64,000 bases of DNA from NCBI RefSeq assembly GCF_900142985.1, contig NZ_LT670849.1, positions 6,154,501-6,218,500 on the forward strand, read 5' to 3'. The notes beneath the pieces are model-generated. The model did no database searches. It was not told the origin of the DNA and saw nothing but the letters and a program-made list of their open reading frames with translations. The first letter of the stretch is position 1, and every line of letters begins with the position of its first letter. Shown in pieces: positions 27,086 through 35,462 of the stretch. The stretch comes from Bradyrhizobium erythrophlei. GTDB lineage: Bacteria; Pseudomonadota; Alphaproteobacteria; Rhizobiales; Xanthobacteraceae. Both the position numbers and the translations under genes were made by a program.

Positions 27086-27130
27086 CATTCGTACGGTGTC
27101 GCGGCGTGTTCCTTTACGAATGTCAGAACC
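27078..27130. repeat. Inverted repeat 1 (16-bp perfect arms)
   Basis: GGTTCTGACATTCGTA (27078-27093) and TACGAATGTCAGAACC (27115-27130) with a 21-nt spacer. The left arm overlaps the last codons of the membrane protein gene. It shares the core TGACATTCG with repeat 2. Confidence 0.9.
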
Positions 27131-27157
27131 AAAGGAACGCTGCTAAATTATGGAATT

Positions 27158-27233
27158 CTAGTGCGGTTTTAGATTTGACATTCGCTTAAGCACTCGCGGA
27201 GCCACCGGGCGAATGTCAAATCTACCGCACTAG
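27158..27233. repeat. Inverted repeat 2 (25-bp arms with a 3-nt bulge)
   Basis: CTAGTGCGGT-ttt-AGATTTGACATTCGC (27158-27185) pairs with GCGAATGTCAAATCTACCGCACTAG (27209-27233) around 23 nt. The whole has CTAG-ended tips and a TGACATTCG core shared with repeat 1, 28 bp away, which suggests a small MITE or REP-like dispersed element. Confidence 0.9.
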
Positions 27234-27246
27234 TGAAGGCCATGTC

Positions 27247-27289
27247 GTCGGGTAGGAAATTACCCGACGTTTTCAGATTTCTGAAAGCA
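27247..27289. terminator. Two further hairpins after the repeats
   Basis: GTCGGGTA-GGAAAT-TACCCGAC (27247-27268) is followed by GTTTTC, then TTTCAG-ATTT-CTGAAA. The first looks like an intrinsic terminator. The remaining ~200 bp to 27497 holds no gene I can support, only the leader of the acidic protein. Confidence 0.55.
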
Positions 27290-27496
27290 ATTCGCCGGTG
27301 AGGCGGCGCAAATGCGTTGCAATCCGGGCAGCGCATTCGGCGTGACGCGATTTGTGATTCATTTCGGCACACGCGCCATAACGCGTCGCAACAGATTCCC
27401 ATTTCGGTCTCAAATCCGCCCTCGACTCACATCAGTGTCGCTGCCGGTGGAGAACTGGGGACATGTTTTCGGCTAATAGTTATTGGGGAGTTGGCC

Positions 27497-27688
27497 ATGG
27501 TACCCGTACAACCGCTAGACAACGCACTGAAAGAACTCGATGGGTCGACATTTGGGCCTGACGATTTTACCGACGAGGATTATTCGGACGATGACGTTGT
27601 GTCGTTGCTCGAAGAAAATGCAAGGCTGCGCAAGCTCGTAGTCAGGCTTTCGGAGATTGTGCTCCGGAATGTCGCGGACCAAAAATAA
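27497..27688 (+). CDS. Small acidic protein with C-terminal coiled coil (63 aa)
   Basis: From ATG at 27497 (MVPVQPLDNALKELD). The middle is very acidic (GPDDFTDEDYSDDDV) and the C-terminal part VSLLEENARLRKLVVRLSEIVL reads as a leucine-heptad coiled coil. The frame is open upstream to 27317, but the upstream peptide lacks sense and a GGGGAG site precedes this ATG. Such proteins are common in Bradyrhizobium without known role (recalled, not checked). Probably oligomeric and cytoplasmic. Confidence 0.65.
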   Translation: MVPVQPLDNALKELDGSTFGPDDFTDEDYSDDDVVSLLEENARLRKLVVRLSEIVLRNVADQK

Positions 27689-27742
27689 CAACTAACTTCC
27701 GCTCAAAATATCGTCACCTCTACTCGAAGCTCGCCTGCCTCT

Positions 27743-28918
27743 TCAGAATAACCGGTCCGACGCTAGTCGGGCGCCTTCTCTCAAAGCGGCGAGCTTCGCC
27801 CACACCACATCTTCCGCAACACGTCCAGCACCGGCTGAGGTATCAAAACCGCAATCGGTGCCGGCCATCACGCGCGCGGGATCGCCGAGCACCCTGGCGA
27901 CCCGCTCGATACGCTCGGCGATCACCTCCGGGTGCTCGACAAAATTCGTCGTTGAATCGATGACGCCGGCGACCACGACCTGGTCGTCGGCGATCGCTTT
28001 TCCCTGGAGACAGCGCACTTCGTGCGCGTGGCGGGGATTGGCGAACGGCAACACCAGCGCGCCGACATTCATCCGGACGATCAGGGGCAGGATCGTCTCC
28101 AGCGCCACGTCGCGGTCGTGCGGTCCCTCATAGTTGCCCCAGCAGACGTGCATACGGACCCGTTCGCGCGGAATGTTGCGCAAACCATCGTTGATGGCGG
28201 CGACCACGCGTTCGACAAAGCCCAGGAAATCGCCGAGCGGCCGGTCCTGAAACGAGATGTGATGTTCCAGCGCAAGATCAGGGCAATCGAGCTGAAGCAG
28301 AAAGCCCTGATTTGCAATCGCTTCATATTCGACCTGAAGCGCGCGGCCGACCGCGGCGAGGTAGGCGTCGTCGGTGTCGTAATGCTCGTTCTTGATCGCC
28401 GCCACCACGATGCCGGGGGAGGGGGCCGTTAAAAACGCTTCCACGAAACCGCTTTTGCCGTCGCGCTTGCGCGCCTCCAGCGCCTCGCGAAAATCTGTGC
28501 ATTCGCGTACCGCCTCAGTTGCGCCGACATAGTTGATCTCGCCGATCACTTTCGGCGGCGCAAAATTGCTGACCATTTCCTTAGCCGAGTTTTGCTGCTC
28601 GAGCGATCGCTTGAATACCGGATAGCCCTCGACGTCGGCGCGCGGCCAGCGCTTCCACGATCCGCCAAAGCCGGTCATGCGGTGGCGGACATGAAGGAAG
28701 AAGCCTTCGCGCTGCTGCTCGCCGTTGTTGCCGATGTCTACCCCGGTATCAATCTGCCTGGACACTATTTCCAGCATCGAGGCGTGACCGGCCTGCTCGA
28801 TCTCGCTCGCATCGACGCTCTCGCCGCGCGAGCGCATGGCGTAGAGTTTCGTCAGCGCGGGCGGCCGCGGCAGGCTGCCGGTGTGGGTGGTGAGAATGCG
28901 GTTCTTGCTGCGTTCCAT
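27743..28918 (-). CDS. Cobalamin-independent methionine synthase II (MetE C-terminal domain) family protein
   Basis: 391 residues, a single zinc TIM barrel rather than the ~760-residue two-barrel MetE. ILTTHTGSLPRP opens the barrel. Zinc ligands fit HVCWGNYEGPH (His-x-Cys) and the late Cys in VMAGTDCGFDTSAG. Proteins of this size are epoxyalkane:thiol transferases or uncharacterised methyltransferases, so methionine synthesis is not implied. Downstream on the same strand of a membrane-anchored protein gene, 49 bp apart; the gap is filled by a 2 x 12-nt tandem repeat. Confidence 0.8.
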   Translation of the reverse strand: MERSKNRILTTHTGSLPRPPALTKLYAMRSRGESVDASEIEQAGHASMLEIVSRQIDTGVDIGNNGEQQREGFFLHVRHRMTGFGGSWKRWPRADVEGYPVFKRSLEQQNSAKEMVSNFAPPKVIGEINYVGATEAVRECTDFREALEARKRDGKSGFVEAFLTAPSPGIVVAAIKNEHYDTDDAYLAAVGRALQVEYEAIANQGFLLQLDCPDLALEHHISFQDRPLGDFLGFVERVVAAINDGLRNIPRERVRMHVCWGNYEGPHDRDVALETILPLIVRMNVGALVLPFANPRHAHEVRCLQGKAIADDQVVVAGVIDSTTNFVEHPEVIAERIERVARVLGDPARVMAGTDCGFDTSAGAGRVAEDVVWAKLAALREGARLASDRLF

Positions 28919-28942
28919 GATGTCCGTCGCTCCGATGGCTTC

Positions 28943-28966
28943 TTATTATTGTTGTTATTATTGTTG
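28943..28966. repeat. Perfect tandem repeat (12 nt x 2), AT-only-plus-G
   Basis: TTATTATTGTTG repeated twice exactly, in an otherwise GC-rich region. On the coding (minus) strand it is CAACAATAATAA x2, placed 25-48 nt before the MetE-like start codon and directly after the stop of the upstream gene. Copy number could vary by slippage. Confidence 0.85.
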
Positions 28967-28967
28967 G

Positions 28968-29747
28968 CTATTTGACGCCGGTTAATTGCATCCATTCTTC
29001 CGGCAATGGTTTTTCCTGCTTCTTCATATCAGCTTCCAGCTCGGCGACGCGCTTGGCAGATGACGTCATGGCCTGTGCCGCGGCGCCGTAGCGCTCGACG
29101 GTGCGTTGCAGCGGAAAGATGAACTGTCCGGCAACGACCTTGAACGAACCCAGTTCGCTAGACAGGAATGCGATGTATTTGTCGTAGGCGCTATAATAGT
29201 CGGCGCGCGCCGCCAATATGAGCGAGATGGCATTGAGCGCCTTGGCCTGTCGTTGTGTAACACCATCCAGAACCTGGCTGGCGATTTCCTTCGGGACATG
29301 AAGCGAGACGGTGGCAGAATCGATCTGAGCGCGCTCGGCCTTGAAGATCGCGGCGTAACGCGGAAGAAACGCCCGCGCATTGGCTTCCGCCGTCTTCAGG
29401 TCACGACGGAAGGCGTCGAGCTCGTCACGGGTTACCGAGCCGAAATTCGGTTCCTTCGAAACTCGCGCCGGTTCGATCTGGGCCGCCAACTGATCGATGG
29501 CAGCTTTCGTGTCGTTAGTTATCCTGAGTGTCTGCGCCATCAGCTTGAGGAGGCTGTTCGAAGGGTGCTGCTTGAGCGCGCTTTCGAGCTGGCTGGGGTT
29601 GCCGATCCCCTGCAACGCCGCCTGGCCCTCCTGGGTCGAAAGGCGCTGCTGGTACTTGCCGAGATCGATCGACAAGGAGGCGGCCACCGTCAGCAGTACC
29701 AACAGCGAGATCACAGCTATCAGGATGCGGGCGGAGCGTTGGGACAT
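28968..29747 (-). CDS. Membrane-anchored periplasmic helical protein, unknown function
   Basis: 259 residues. One N-terminal helix (ILIAVISLLVLLTVAASLSI, residues 8-27), then a long helical, charged domain with segments such as DELDAFRRDLKTAEANARAFLP and ITNDTKAAIDQLAAQIEP, ending with coiled-coil VAELEADMKKQEKPLPEEW. There is no catalytic motif. It looks like a periplasmic sensor or scaffold without an output domain. Same strand as the MetE-like gene and perhaps co-transcribed. Confidence 0.7.
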   Translation of the reverse strand: MSQRSARILIAVISLLVLLTVAASLSIDLGKYQQRLSTQEGQAALQGIGNPSQLESALKQHPSNSLLKLMAQTLRITNDTKAAIDQLAAQIEPARVSKEPNFGSVTRDELDAFRRDLKTAEANARAFLPRYAAIFKAERAQIDSATVSLHVPKEIASQVLDGVTQRQAKALNAISLILAARADYYSAYDKYIAFLSSELGSFKVVAGQFIFPLQRTVERYGAAAQAMTSSAKRVAELEADMKKQEKPLPEEWMQLTGVK

Positions 29748-29934
29748 CGGATCAATCGCCAGGACAAACGAGATTTCTGGTGTCGGTGAAAATACACCTG
29801 TTGTTGCGCCGCATCGAACTGCCCAAGAGAGATGGCCAAAGAGGTGACCAGAAAACCTTGCCTGTGATACTGTCGATGTCAGTTTAACTCAACGATAACA
29901 AGAGCGCCTGTTCTGCGCCGTACGAGAGAATGCC

Positions 29935-31560
29935 ATGCCTTCCATCATATCGGGTTTTGGACGCGTTGCCGCCGCGGCGCTTGCCGGTTTTCTTGCCGTC
30001 GCCGGCATCACGTCCGCCAGCGTCGCCGAGCCTTTGTCGCTGGTGACTGCCGCGATCGAAAAGCAGGGTGGAGCGAAGAAGCTCGCCGAAATCGCCACCT
30101 TGTCGATCGCCGGAAAGCACAGGCATTGGGATCCCCAGGAGACGCCGGAGCCGGATATCGGCAACCGGCTCGGCGGGGACTCGCGGTTCACGCTCACGAT
30201 GGACGTCGCGCACGATCGTGAGCGTTACGACTGGGTTCGGTTTCGTATCGCGCCGATGAAGCGCACCTTCATCTATTCGGAAGTGTTTTCGGACAGGCTC
30301 GGTTACGTGCTCGGCGAAGACAACATCGTGCTGTCGAAGCAGGCCAAGGAAACAAATCCCTCCCTGCACACCATGAGCGCGTCGCGGGTGATCGCGAGCC
30401 TGCGCGAATTCCACCGGCTGTCGCCGCGGCTTCTGCTGGAGATGAAAGACCATCCCGAGCGGCTCGCAGCGCTGCCGGACGAGACGATCGACGGCAAGGT
30501 CCTTTCCGTCGTGTCCTACAAGGCCGACGACGCCGAATGGATCGTGCTGTTCGGCGACGATGGTTTACCGGCCCGCATTCGCACCGTCGATGCGGACGGT
30601 GTCTGGGGCGATTGCAACTACGACATGATCCTGTCGGACTGGCGCGAGGTCGATGGCGTCCGGTTCGCGTTCAACCAGTCGTTCACCCTCAACGGCCATG
30701 AAATTCAGCACATCACGATCGAAGATATCGTCCTCAATCCCGTGCTTGGTGCGGACCTGTTCCGGATTCCAAAAATCGTGACTGATACGTCCGCGAAGCA
30801 GAAAGCGCCCGAGCAGGTCAACTATCAATGGATGCTGCGGCGGGCCAACTGGGGCTCGTTCATCGATTCCGATCAGTTGGCCTTCGATCCCGCGGTGGTG
30901 CCGGGAAACATCTGGACCCAGGTCAAACCCGGCATCTGGCACATCACCGGCGGCAGCCACCACACGATGGTGGTCGAGATGAAGGATTATCTCGTGGCGT
31001 TCGACGCACCGATCGCTAACGAAATGTCACGCATGACGATCGCAGAAGCCGCTCGAAGGTTTCCAGGCAAGCCATTCAAATATCTGGTGTTGACGCACCA
31101 CCATATGGACCACGTCAACGGCGCGCGGGTGTTTGCCGCAAAAGGCGCCGATCTCGTCTTCCCGACGGGCGACCGGCAATATTTTGCCGCCCAGATGCAG
31201 GCGCCCAATCGGGTGCGCAACGACGAACTGTGGCAGAAGCCGCGCGAGGTCGGCCTGATCGAAGTCAGCGAGAAGACCACGCTGACGGATGGGGTGCGCC
31301 GGATCGATCTTTACGCGATCGCGAGTTCTCACGCCAAGAGTTCGCTGATCGCCGTGATTCCGGATGCAGACTTCGGCTGGGTCGTCGATCTCTGGTCGCC
31401 GACCCGCGATATTCCCGGTGCGCTCGCCTCGCACCGCGAGTTTGTTGCGGGCCTGCGCAAGTTCGGCGTCATGCCGACGTTGTGGGCCGGCGGTCACGGC
31501 ACGGGCGCTGCGCCGATCAAGCCGCTCGTGGAGGCACTGGATAAGGCCGACAGGAGATAG
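29935..31560 (+). CDS. Exported metallo-beta-lactamase-fold hydrolase
   Basis: 541 residues. Signal peptide AAAALAGFLAVAGITSASVAE (about 10-32). An N-terminal all-beta-like domain of about 280 residues precedes the hydrolase domain, whose zinc motif is THHHMDHVNG (H388, H390, D392, H393); later candidates are the His of SSHAKSS and the His of AGGHGTG. The long upstream domain resembles that of periplasmic metallo-hydrolases of unknown substrate. The last 301 bp are nearly repeated at 32413-32713, beyond an inserted DUF4272 gene. Confidence 0.82.
   Translation: MPSIISGFGRVAAAALAGFLAVAGITSASVAEPLSLVTAAIEKQGGAKKLAEIATLSIAGKHRHWDPQETPEPDIGNRLGGDSRFTLTMDVAHDRERYDWVRFRIAPMKRTFIYSEVFSDRLGYVLGEDNIVLSKQAKETNPSLHTMSASRVIASLREFHRLSPRLLLEMKDHPERLAALPDETIDGKVLSVVSYKADDAEWIVLFGDDGLPARIRTVDADGVWGDCNYDMILSDWREVDGVRFAFNQSFTLNGHEIQHITIEDIVLNPVLGADLFRIPKIVTDTSAKQKAPEQVNYQWMLRRANWGSFIDSDQLAFDPAVVPGNIWTQVKPGIWHITGGSHHTMVVEMKDYLVAFDAPIANEMSRMTIAEAARRFPGKPFKYLVLTHHHMDHVNGARVFAAKGADLVFPTGDRQYFAAQMQAPNRVRNDELWQKPREVGLIEVSEKTTLTDGVRRIDLYAIASSHAKSSLIAVIPDADFGWVVDLWSPTRDIPGALASHREFVAGLRKFGVMPTLWAGGHGTGAAPIKPLVEALDKADRR
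31260..31560 (+). repeat. Direct repeat A: 3' end of the metallo-hydrolase gene
   Basis: Aligned by eye with 32413-32713 without gaps, from cgaagtcagcgagaag to agatag at the stop; about 22 differences in 301 positions (~93% identity), most at third codon positions. Confidence 0.9.
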
Positions 31561-31590
31561 GCAGGATTAGGGGCGCTAGGTCCGCCTGGC

Positions 31591-31620
31591 TTTGAAAGAG
31601 AGAATTTTGAAAGAGAGAAT
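31591..31620. repeat. 15-bp tandem duplication at the edge of the insert
   Basis: TTTGAAAGAGAGAAT occurs twice head to tail, between the stop of the metallo-hydrolase gene and the stop of the DUF4272 gene. It looks like a repair or insertion footprint. Confidence 0.9.
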
Positions 31621-31626
31621 GAAGTC

Positions 31627-32307
31627 TTAGGTGTCAGTCGAGACATCATCCCAAGCTTGTTCCAGGTATCCAATAAGCCAGTTCAAAGCGTAGTGCCTTT
31701 CTTCTGTCACGTCAGGGTTAAGAGCTGCCGGTATCTGCTGTCCTTGGAGACGGGCGCTTCTAACAGCCCAGTGGTACCTGTAGATCAGGTCGGCCTGATC
31801 AAGAATGTCGGCGATCGGACGAAGTTCGGAGTCTTCGATGAACTGAGAGGTTGTCCTTTCGGTCATCGTCGCTACGGCGAATTTCACGTCGCACATCCGA
31901 ACCGGTTTGCCCAGTTGGGCCACGAAGCCCAATGCCCAAAGCAGGGTCGAGGCGGCCTCATACCTCCAAATGAATTGAACCCGATCGTGCTGCGAGGGGG
32001 AATTGTCGAGGACGAAGGCGAGTTCTTTGGGAGTCAGATGTGGCTGGAGTTCGTATGATTTCAGAACCCGTTCCACTACGTCTTCCTCAAGTCCTTCGCC
32101 CTTTGCAGCAACGACAAGTAGACAAAGGGCGCGCAGCGCGACCTCTTCTTTGGACCGATTAAGCACCTCAGCCGTCGTCTCAATAACGGGTAAGGAGGCA
32201 AGGACAGGTACGCCCTCGGCTTGAAGGACGGTTTCTGATCTGAGCTTTCGGTCAATAGCTTCCGCTGAGATCTCTCCATTCTCAGCTGACGCGCTTTCAC
32301 CTGTCAC
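31627..32307 (-). CDS. DUF4272 protein
   Basis: 226 residues matching the DUF4272 pattern: LQAEGVPVLASLPVIE, the RSKEEVALRALCLLVVAAKGEGL helix, LTPKELAFVLDNSPSQHDRVQFIWRYEA, LLWALGFVAQLGKPVRMCD, and a C-terminal ILDQADLIYRYHWAVRSARLQG ending in DVTEERHYALNWLIGYLEQAWDD. Some members of this family neighbour mobile or toxin-like loci, but no activity is established. Base composition is visibly lower in GC than its neighbours. It lies antisense between the two copies of the 301-bp repeat, so it was probably acquired. Confidence 0.8.
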   Translation of the reverse strand: MTGESASAENGEISAEAIDRKLRSETVLQAEGVPVLASLPVIETTAEVLNRSKEEVALRALCLLVVAAKGEGLEEDVVERVLKSYELQPHLTPKELAFVLDNSPSQHDRVQFIWRYEAASTLLWALGFVAQLGKPVRMCDVKFAVATMTERTTSQFIEDSELRPIADILDQADLIYRYHWAVRSARLQGQQIPAALNPDVTEERHYALNWLIGYLEQAWDDVSTDT

Positions 32308-32412
32308 GCCAATCCCCCACGCTTGTCAAACCTACAATATCACGAAGCCTCCTCGGCAGCGACAAGATCGAGCATCCCAATCGCGTCTGTCAGACGACAG
32401 GCCCTGCCGCAA

Positions 32413-32713
32413 CGAAGTCAGCGAGAAGACCACGCTGACGGATGGGGTGCGCCGGATCGATCTTTACGTGATCGCGAGTTCGCACGCCAAGAGTTCATTG
32501 ATCGCCGTGATCCCTGATGCAGACTTCGGCTGGGTCGTCGATCTCTGGTCGCCGACCCGCGATATTGCGGGCGCGCTGGCCTCGCACCGCGAATTCGTCG
32601 CGGGCCTGCGCAAGTTCGGCGTCATGCCGACGTTGTGGGCCGGCGGTCACGGCACGGGCGCTGCGCCGATCAAGCCGCTGGTGGAGGCGTTGGAGAAGCT
32701 TGATAAGAGATAG
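32413..32713 (+). pseudogene. Truncated second copy of the metallo-hydrolase C-terminus (repeat B)
   Basis: The frame encodes VSEKTTLTDGVRRIDLYVI and onward to VEALEKLDKR, the last ~100 residues of the protein at 29935-31560. There is no zinc motif and no start signal, although an ORF begins at 32447. The copy keeps its reading frame and most differences are silent, so it derives from a coding ancestor, perhaps a tandem paralogue whose front was replaced by the DUF4272 segment. Confidence 0.85.
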
Positions 32714-32805
32714 GTGCGATCCAGCGGTAGGCCACGATTGAACTGTTTTGCGCAGCCTGCCAGTATCCTCCGGCTCGGTACATGCCAGCTCCAACAGGAT
32801 CACCC

Positions 32806-33987
32806 ATGTCCGCGACCTTGGCTCCCCTGGATGAGACCATCACGATCGCGGAACTCACGCGCGATCCCTATCCGATCTACCGACGCCTCAGAGGCGAAGC
32901 GCCTGTTTTACGGGTTAAATCCGTGGGTCGCACCTTCCTCACCAAGGCGGCCGACACCAAATACGTGAAGGACAATGCGGCGTTGTTCAGCTCCGACGAC
33001 CCGAACACGCCTATGAAGCGTGCCTTTCTAGCTCATACGTTGATGCGAAAGGACCATGACGAGCACCGGGCCGAACGCATGGCGATGATGCCAGCGCTGA
33101 TGCCGAAGACGATCGAATCCGTTTGGGCGCCGCTGTACGAGAAACTGGCCGCAGCCTATCTTGACCAGCTGCCGCGCGGTGAGGTGGTCGATCTATTTCC
33201 CGCTCTTGCAGGACCGCTTGCCGCGCGGATTCTGGCGCATGCGATGGGCGTTCCCGACGCGAGCGATGCGGACATGCAGCGATGGTCGCAGACGTTGATC
33301 GACGGCGCCGGCAATTTTGGCTGGACGCCGGGGCCTTTCGATGCGACCGACATAGCCAATGCGGAGATGGACAAATGTATCCGCGCCAACGCCGAACGCG
33401 TGCGGGCCGAGCCGGATTCCTCAGCGCTCTCCTTCATGGTGAACGCGAAGAATCCGATTCCGGAAAGCCAGATGATCGCCAATGTAAAGATCGCGATCGG
33501 CGGGGGCATCAACGAGCCGCGCGACGCCCTGCTGACGATCCTCTACGGCCTGCTGACAAATCCAGATCAGCTTGACGCCGTGCGCGCAGGCGAGAAATGG
33601 CGCTCCGCCTTTGAGGAAGGGGTGCGGTGGGTGGCGCCGATCCAGGCGAGTTCACGGCTCGTTATGGAGGACACGGAGATTCGCGGCTTCTTGATTCCGA
33701 AGGGGGACACCGTGATGACCATCCAGGCTTCGGCCAACCGAGACGAAGACGTCTTCGAAGACGGCGAGAATTTCAATGCGCTCCGCGAGCCCAATCCTCA
33801 CCAGGCCTTTGGCAACGGCCCGCATCATTGCGCGGGGGCGCACCTGTCGCGGCGAACCGTTGGCGCCATCCTGTTGCCAATGCTGTTCGAGCGCTTCCCG
33901 AATATGACCTTGGTTGATCCCGCGAGCGTGCGCTGGCACGGATTCGGATTCCGCGGCCCGCTCAATCTGCCGTTGCTCATGCAATAG
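32806..33987 (+). CDS. Cytochrome P450
   Basis: About 393 residues from ATG at 32806 (AGGA site); an in-frame ATG at 32782 adds 8. The haem-binding loop FGNGPHHCAGAHLSR places the Cys thiolate at residue 342. The EXXR-type helix is FEEGVRW (E..R). The I-helix reads AIGGGINEPRDALLT: an Asn-Glu replaces the usual acid-Thr pair, a variant known in several bacterial P450s. Soluble, with no membrane anchor. No ferredoxin partner adjoins it, so electron donors must come from elsewhere. Confidence 0.9.
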   Translation: MSATLAPLDETITIAELTRDPYPIYRRLRGEAPVLRVKSVGRTFLTKAADTKYVKDNAALFSSDDPNTPMKRAFLAHTLMRKDHDEHRAERMAMMPALMPKTIESVWAPLYEKLAAAYLDQLPRGEVVDLFPALAGPLAARILAHAMGVPDASDADMQRWSQTLIDGAGNFGWTPGPFDATDIANAEMDKCIRANAERVRAEPDSSALSFMVNAKNPIPESQMIANVKIAIGGGINEPRDALLTILYGLLTNPDQLDAVRAGEKWRSAFEEGVRWVAPIQASSRLVMEDTEIRGFLIPKGDTVMTIQASANRDEDVFEDGENFNALREPNPHQAFGNGPHHCAGAHLSRRTVGAILLPMLFERFPNMTLVDPASVRWHGFGFRGPLNLPLLMQ

Positions 33988-34074
33988 AACCAGCGCCAGG
34001 GCAGGCATTGGGCTGCCCCAGATCGTCCGCAAGTCCCCCACATGCGACAGCCTCCGGCAAGCGAGGGCCATTCA

Positions 34075-34689
34075 TTATTCACCGCTCCGCCCGCGCTCGT
34101 GGCTCGTGAAGGCACCCGCGACAACGTCAAAGCTTCGCATAATTGGCTTCCACACCAACGCCGTCAGATACCGTTTCCTCATTTCCGGCGGCGGCATAGG
34201 AGCGGCTGCGGCGCGCTCGGACCAGGCGTCGCCTGGCTGCGGCGCATCTGGAGAGAGACCGCCGCGCTCGGGCACCGCGCGGTTCGGGTCAGGCACGACC
34301 GTCGCCACCTGGACCGACCTCGGCGTCACGACCGCGTTGCTCTTCAAAGGGTTCTTGTCGCGCGGGACCAGCCGATGCGCCGCCGGCGAAGCGGGCTTGA
34401 AGTACTTCCCAGGAGACGGCGGCGGTCCTGCCTTCTCACCACTGTTCGTATCGGCATCACGGTCGGCGACCGTGGTCGCCGTAACGGTGGCGATGACAAC
34501 CGACGGAGTCTTGGACGCCACGACACGTTCCGGTGCGCCCTCGGGCCCGGCGCTTGCCGGCTCCGCAGCGACCGGCGCCTTCGCAGGAACTGCGCCCGGG
34601 AAATAGTGGTGCGTGACATAAGCGGTAGTGACCGTTGCAACGACAGAAAGGAGAAGGTCCAGCAGAAACTTTGACGCAAATTTCCGCAT
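34075..34689 (-). CDS. Membrane-anchored Pro/Ala-rich protein, unknown
   Basis: 204 residues. An N-terminal helix (FLLDLLLSVVATVTTAYVTHHYF) anchors a disordered Pro/Ala/Val-rich region (PAKAPVAAEPASAGPEGAPERV) and a basic C-terminus with MRKRYLTALVWKPIMRSFDVV. It is third in a minus-strand run with the two envelope genes upstream (20 bp from the next). No family recognised. Confidence 0.6.
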   Translation of the reverse strand: MRKFASKFLLDLLLSVVATVTTAYVTHHYFPGAVPAKAPVAAEPASAGPEGAPERVVASKTPSVVIATVTATTVADRDADTNSGEKAGPPPSPGKYFKPASPAAHRLVPRDKNPLKSNAVVTPRSVQVATVVPDPNRAVPERGGLSPDAPQPGDAWSERAAAAPMPPPEMRKRYLTALVWKPIMRSFDVVAGAFTSHERGRSGE

Positions 34690-34708
34690 TGCCGCTCTCC
34701 TTTTCGCG

Positions 34709-35455
34709 TTACGGCTTCTGATTGGTGAGATGCAGATCGCTCAGCGCGTTCGGAAGGCTGCGCATGATGAGATCGACAATCGCGCGGCGCAGATTCTCGT
34801 CCTGCTCATCGAAGTCAGCGTCGACGAGCCGGCTCGGGCCGGGCAGCCTGACATTCGATGCGTTGTCGAGCGGCCCGGCGGCAAGTTTTTCGATGATGTC
34901 GAATGTCTTGCCATCGACAACCCTGATCTCGTAGAGCGCATGAATCTGGCGATATGAGTCCAGAACCGCGCTGTAGGTAATCAGGCCGAGGCCCTCCACC
35001 TTCCGGTTGCCGCCGCCGAAATACGCCTTGGCCTTTGTGATCACGACATAGGCGTCAAGCCCTTGTGGTGAGATCTCGGCCTGAACCAGTTTCTTGAACG
35101 GATCGCCGCGAACGAGATTGACGGCAGTGACCGGTGACTCCTGGATCGCCGCGAAGGCGGCGCGGGTGTAGGTGACCTGCTGCACCTGGAAACGGCCGCT
35201 CAACGCCGCCGTCACCTGCTGGACGACCAGGTCGTCCAGACCCCATGAGCCGATCGGCACGCTTCGAGGGCTGTTGTCCAGAACCATAAACCCTGCCTTT
35301 GCAAAGGTGAATTGATCGCCGATCGCCGAGACGATGCCGACGGTCTTGACCGACTTAAGCTTTGCGTCGCGTGTCTCGAACAACGCAAGCGCGCCGCTCG
35401 TCAAGACAAGAAGCATGACCATCGTAAGCCCCGCGTATCGACAGCTGGTGCGCAT
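34709..35455 (-). CDS. Exported hypothetical protein
   Basis: 248 residues with a signal peptide (GLTMVMLLVLTSGALALF). The mature part begins ETRDAKLKSVKTVGIVSAIGDQF and contains GSWGLDDLVVQQVTAALSGRF, which resembles GNA1162/LpoB-type alpha/beta periplasmic folds, and a C-terminal RRAIVDLIMRSLPNALSDL. Cys-free after the signal, so not a lipoprotein. Middle gene of a three-gene minus-strand run, 7 bp from the MipA-like gene's end. Role unknown. Confidence 0.65.
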   Translation of the reverse strand: MRTSCRYAGLTMVMLLVLTSGALALFETRDAKLKSVKTVGIVSAIGDQFTFAKAGFMVLDNSPRSVPIGSWGLDDLVVQQVTAALSGRFQVQQVTYTRAAFAAIQESPVTAVNLVRGDPFKKLVQAEISPQGLDAYVVITKAKAYFGGGNRKVEGLGLITYSAVLDSYRQIHALYEIRVVDGKTFDIIEKLAAGPLDNASNVRLPGPSRLVDADFDEQDENLRRAIVDLIMRSLPNALSDLHLTNQKP

Positions 35456-35462
35456 GGTGTTC

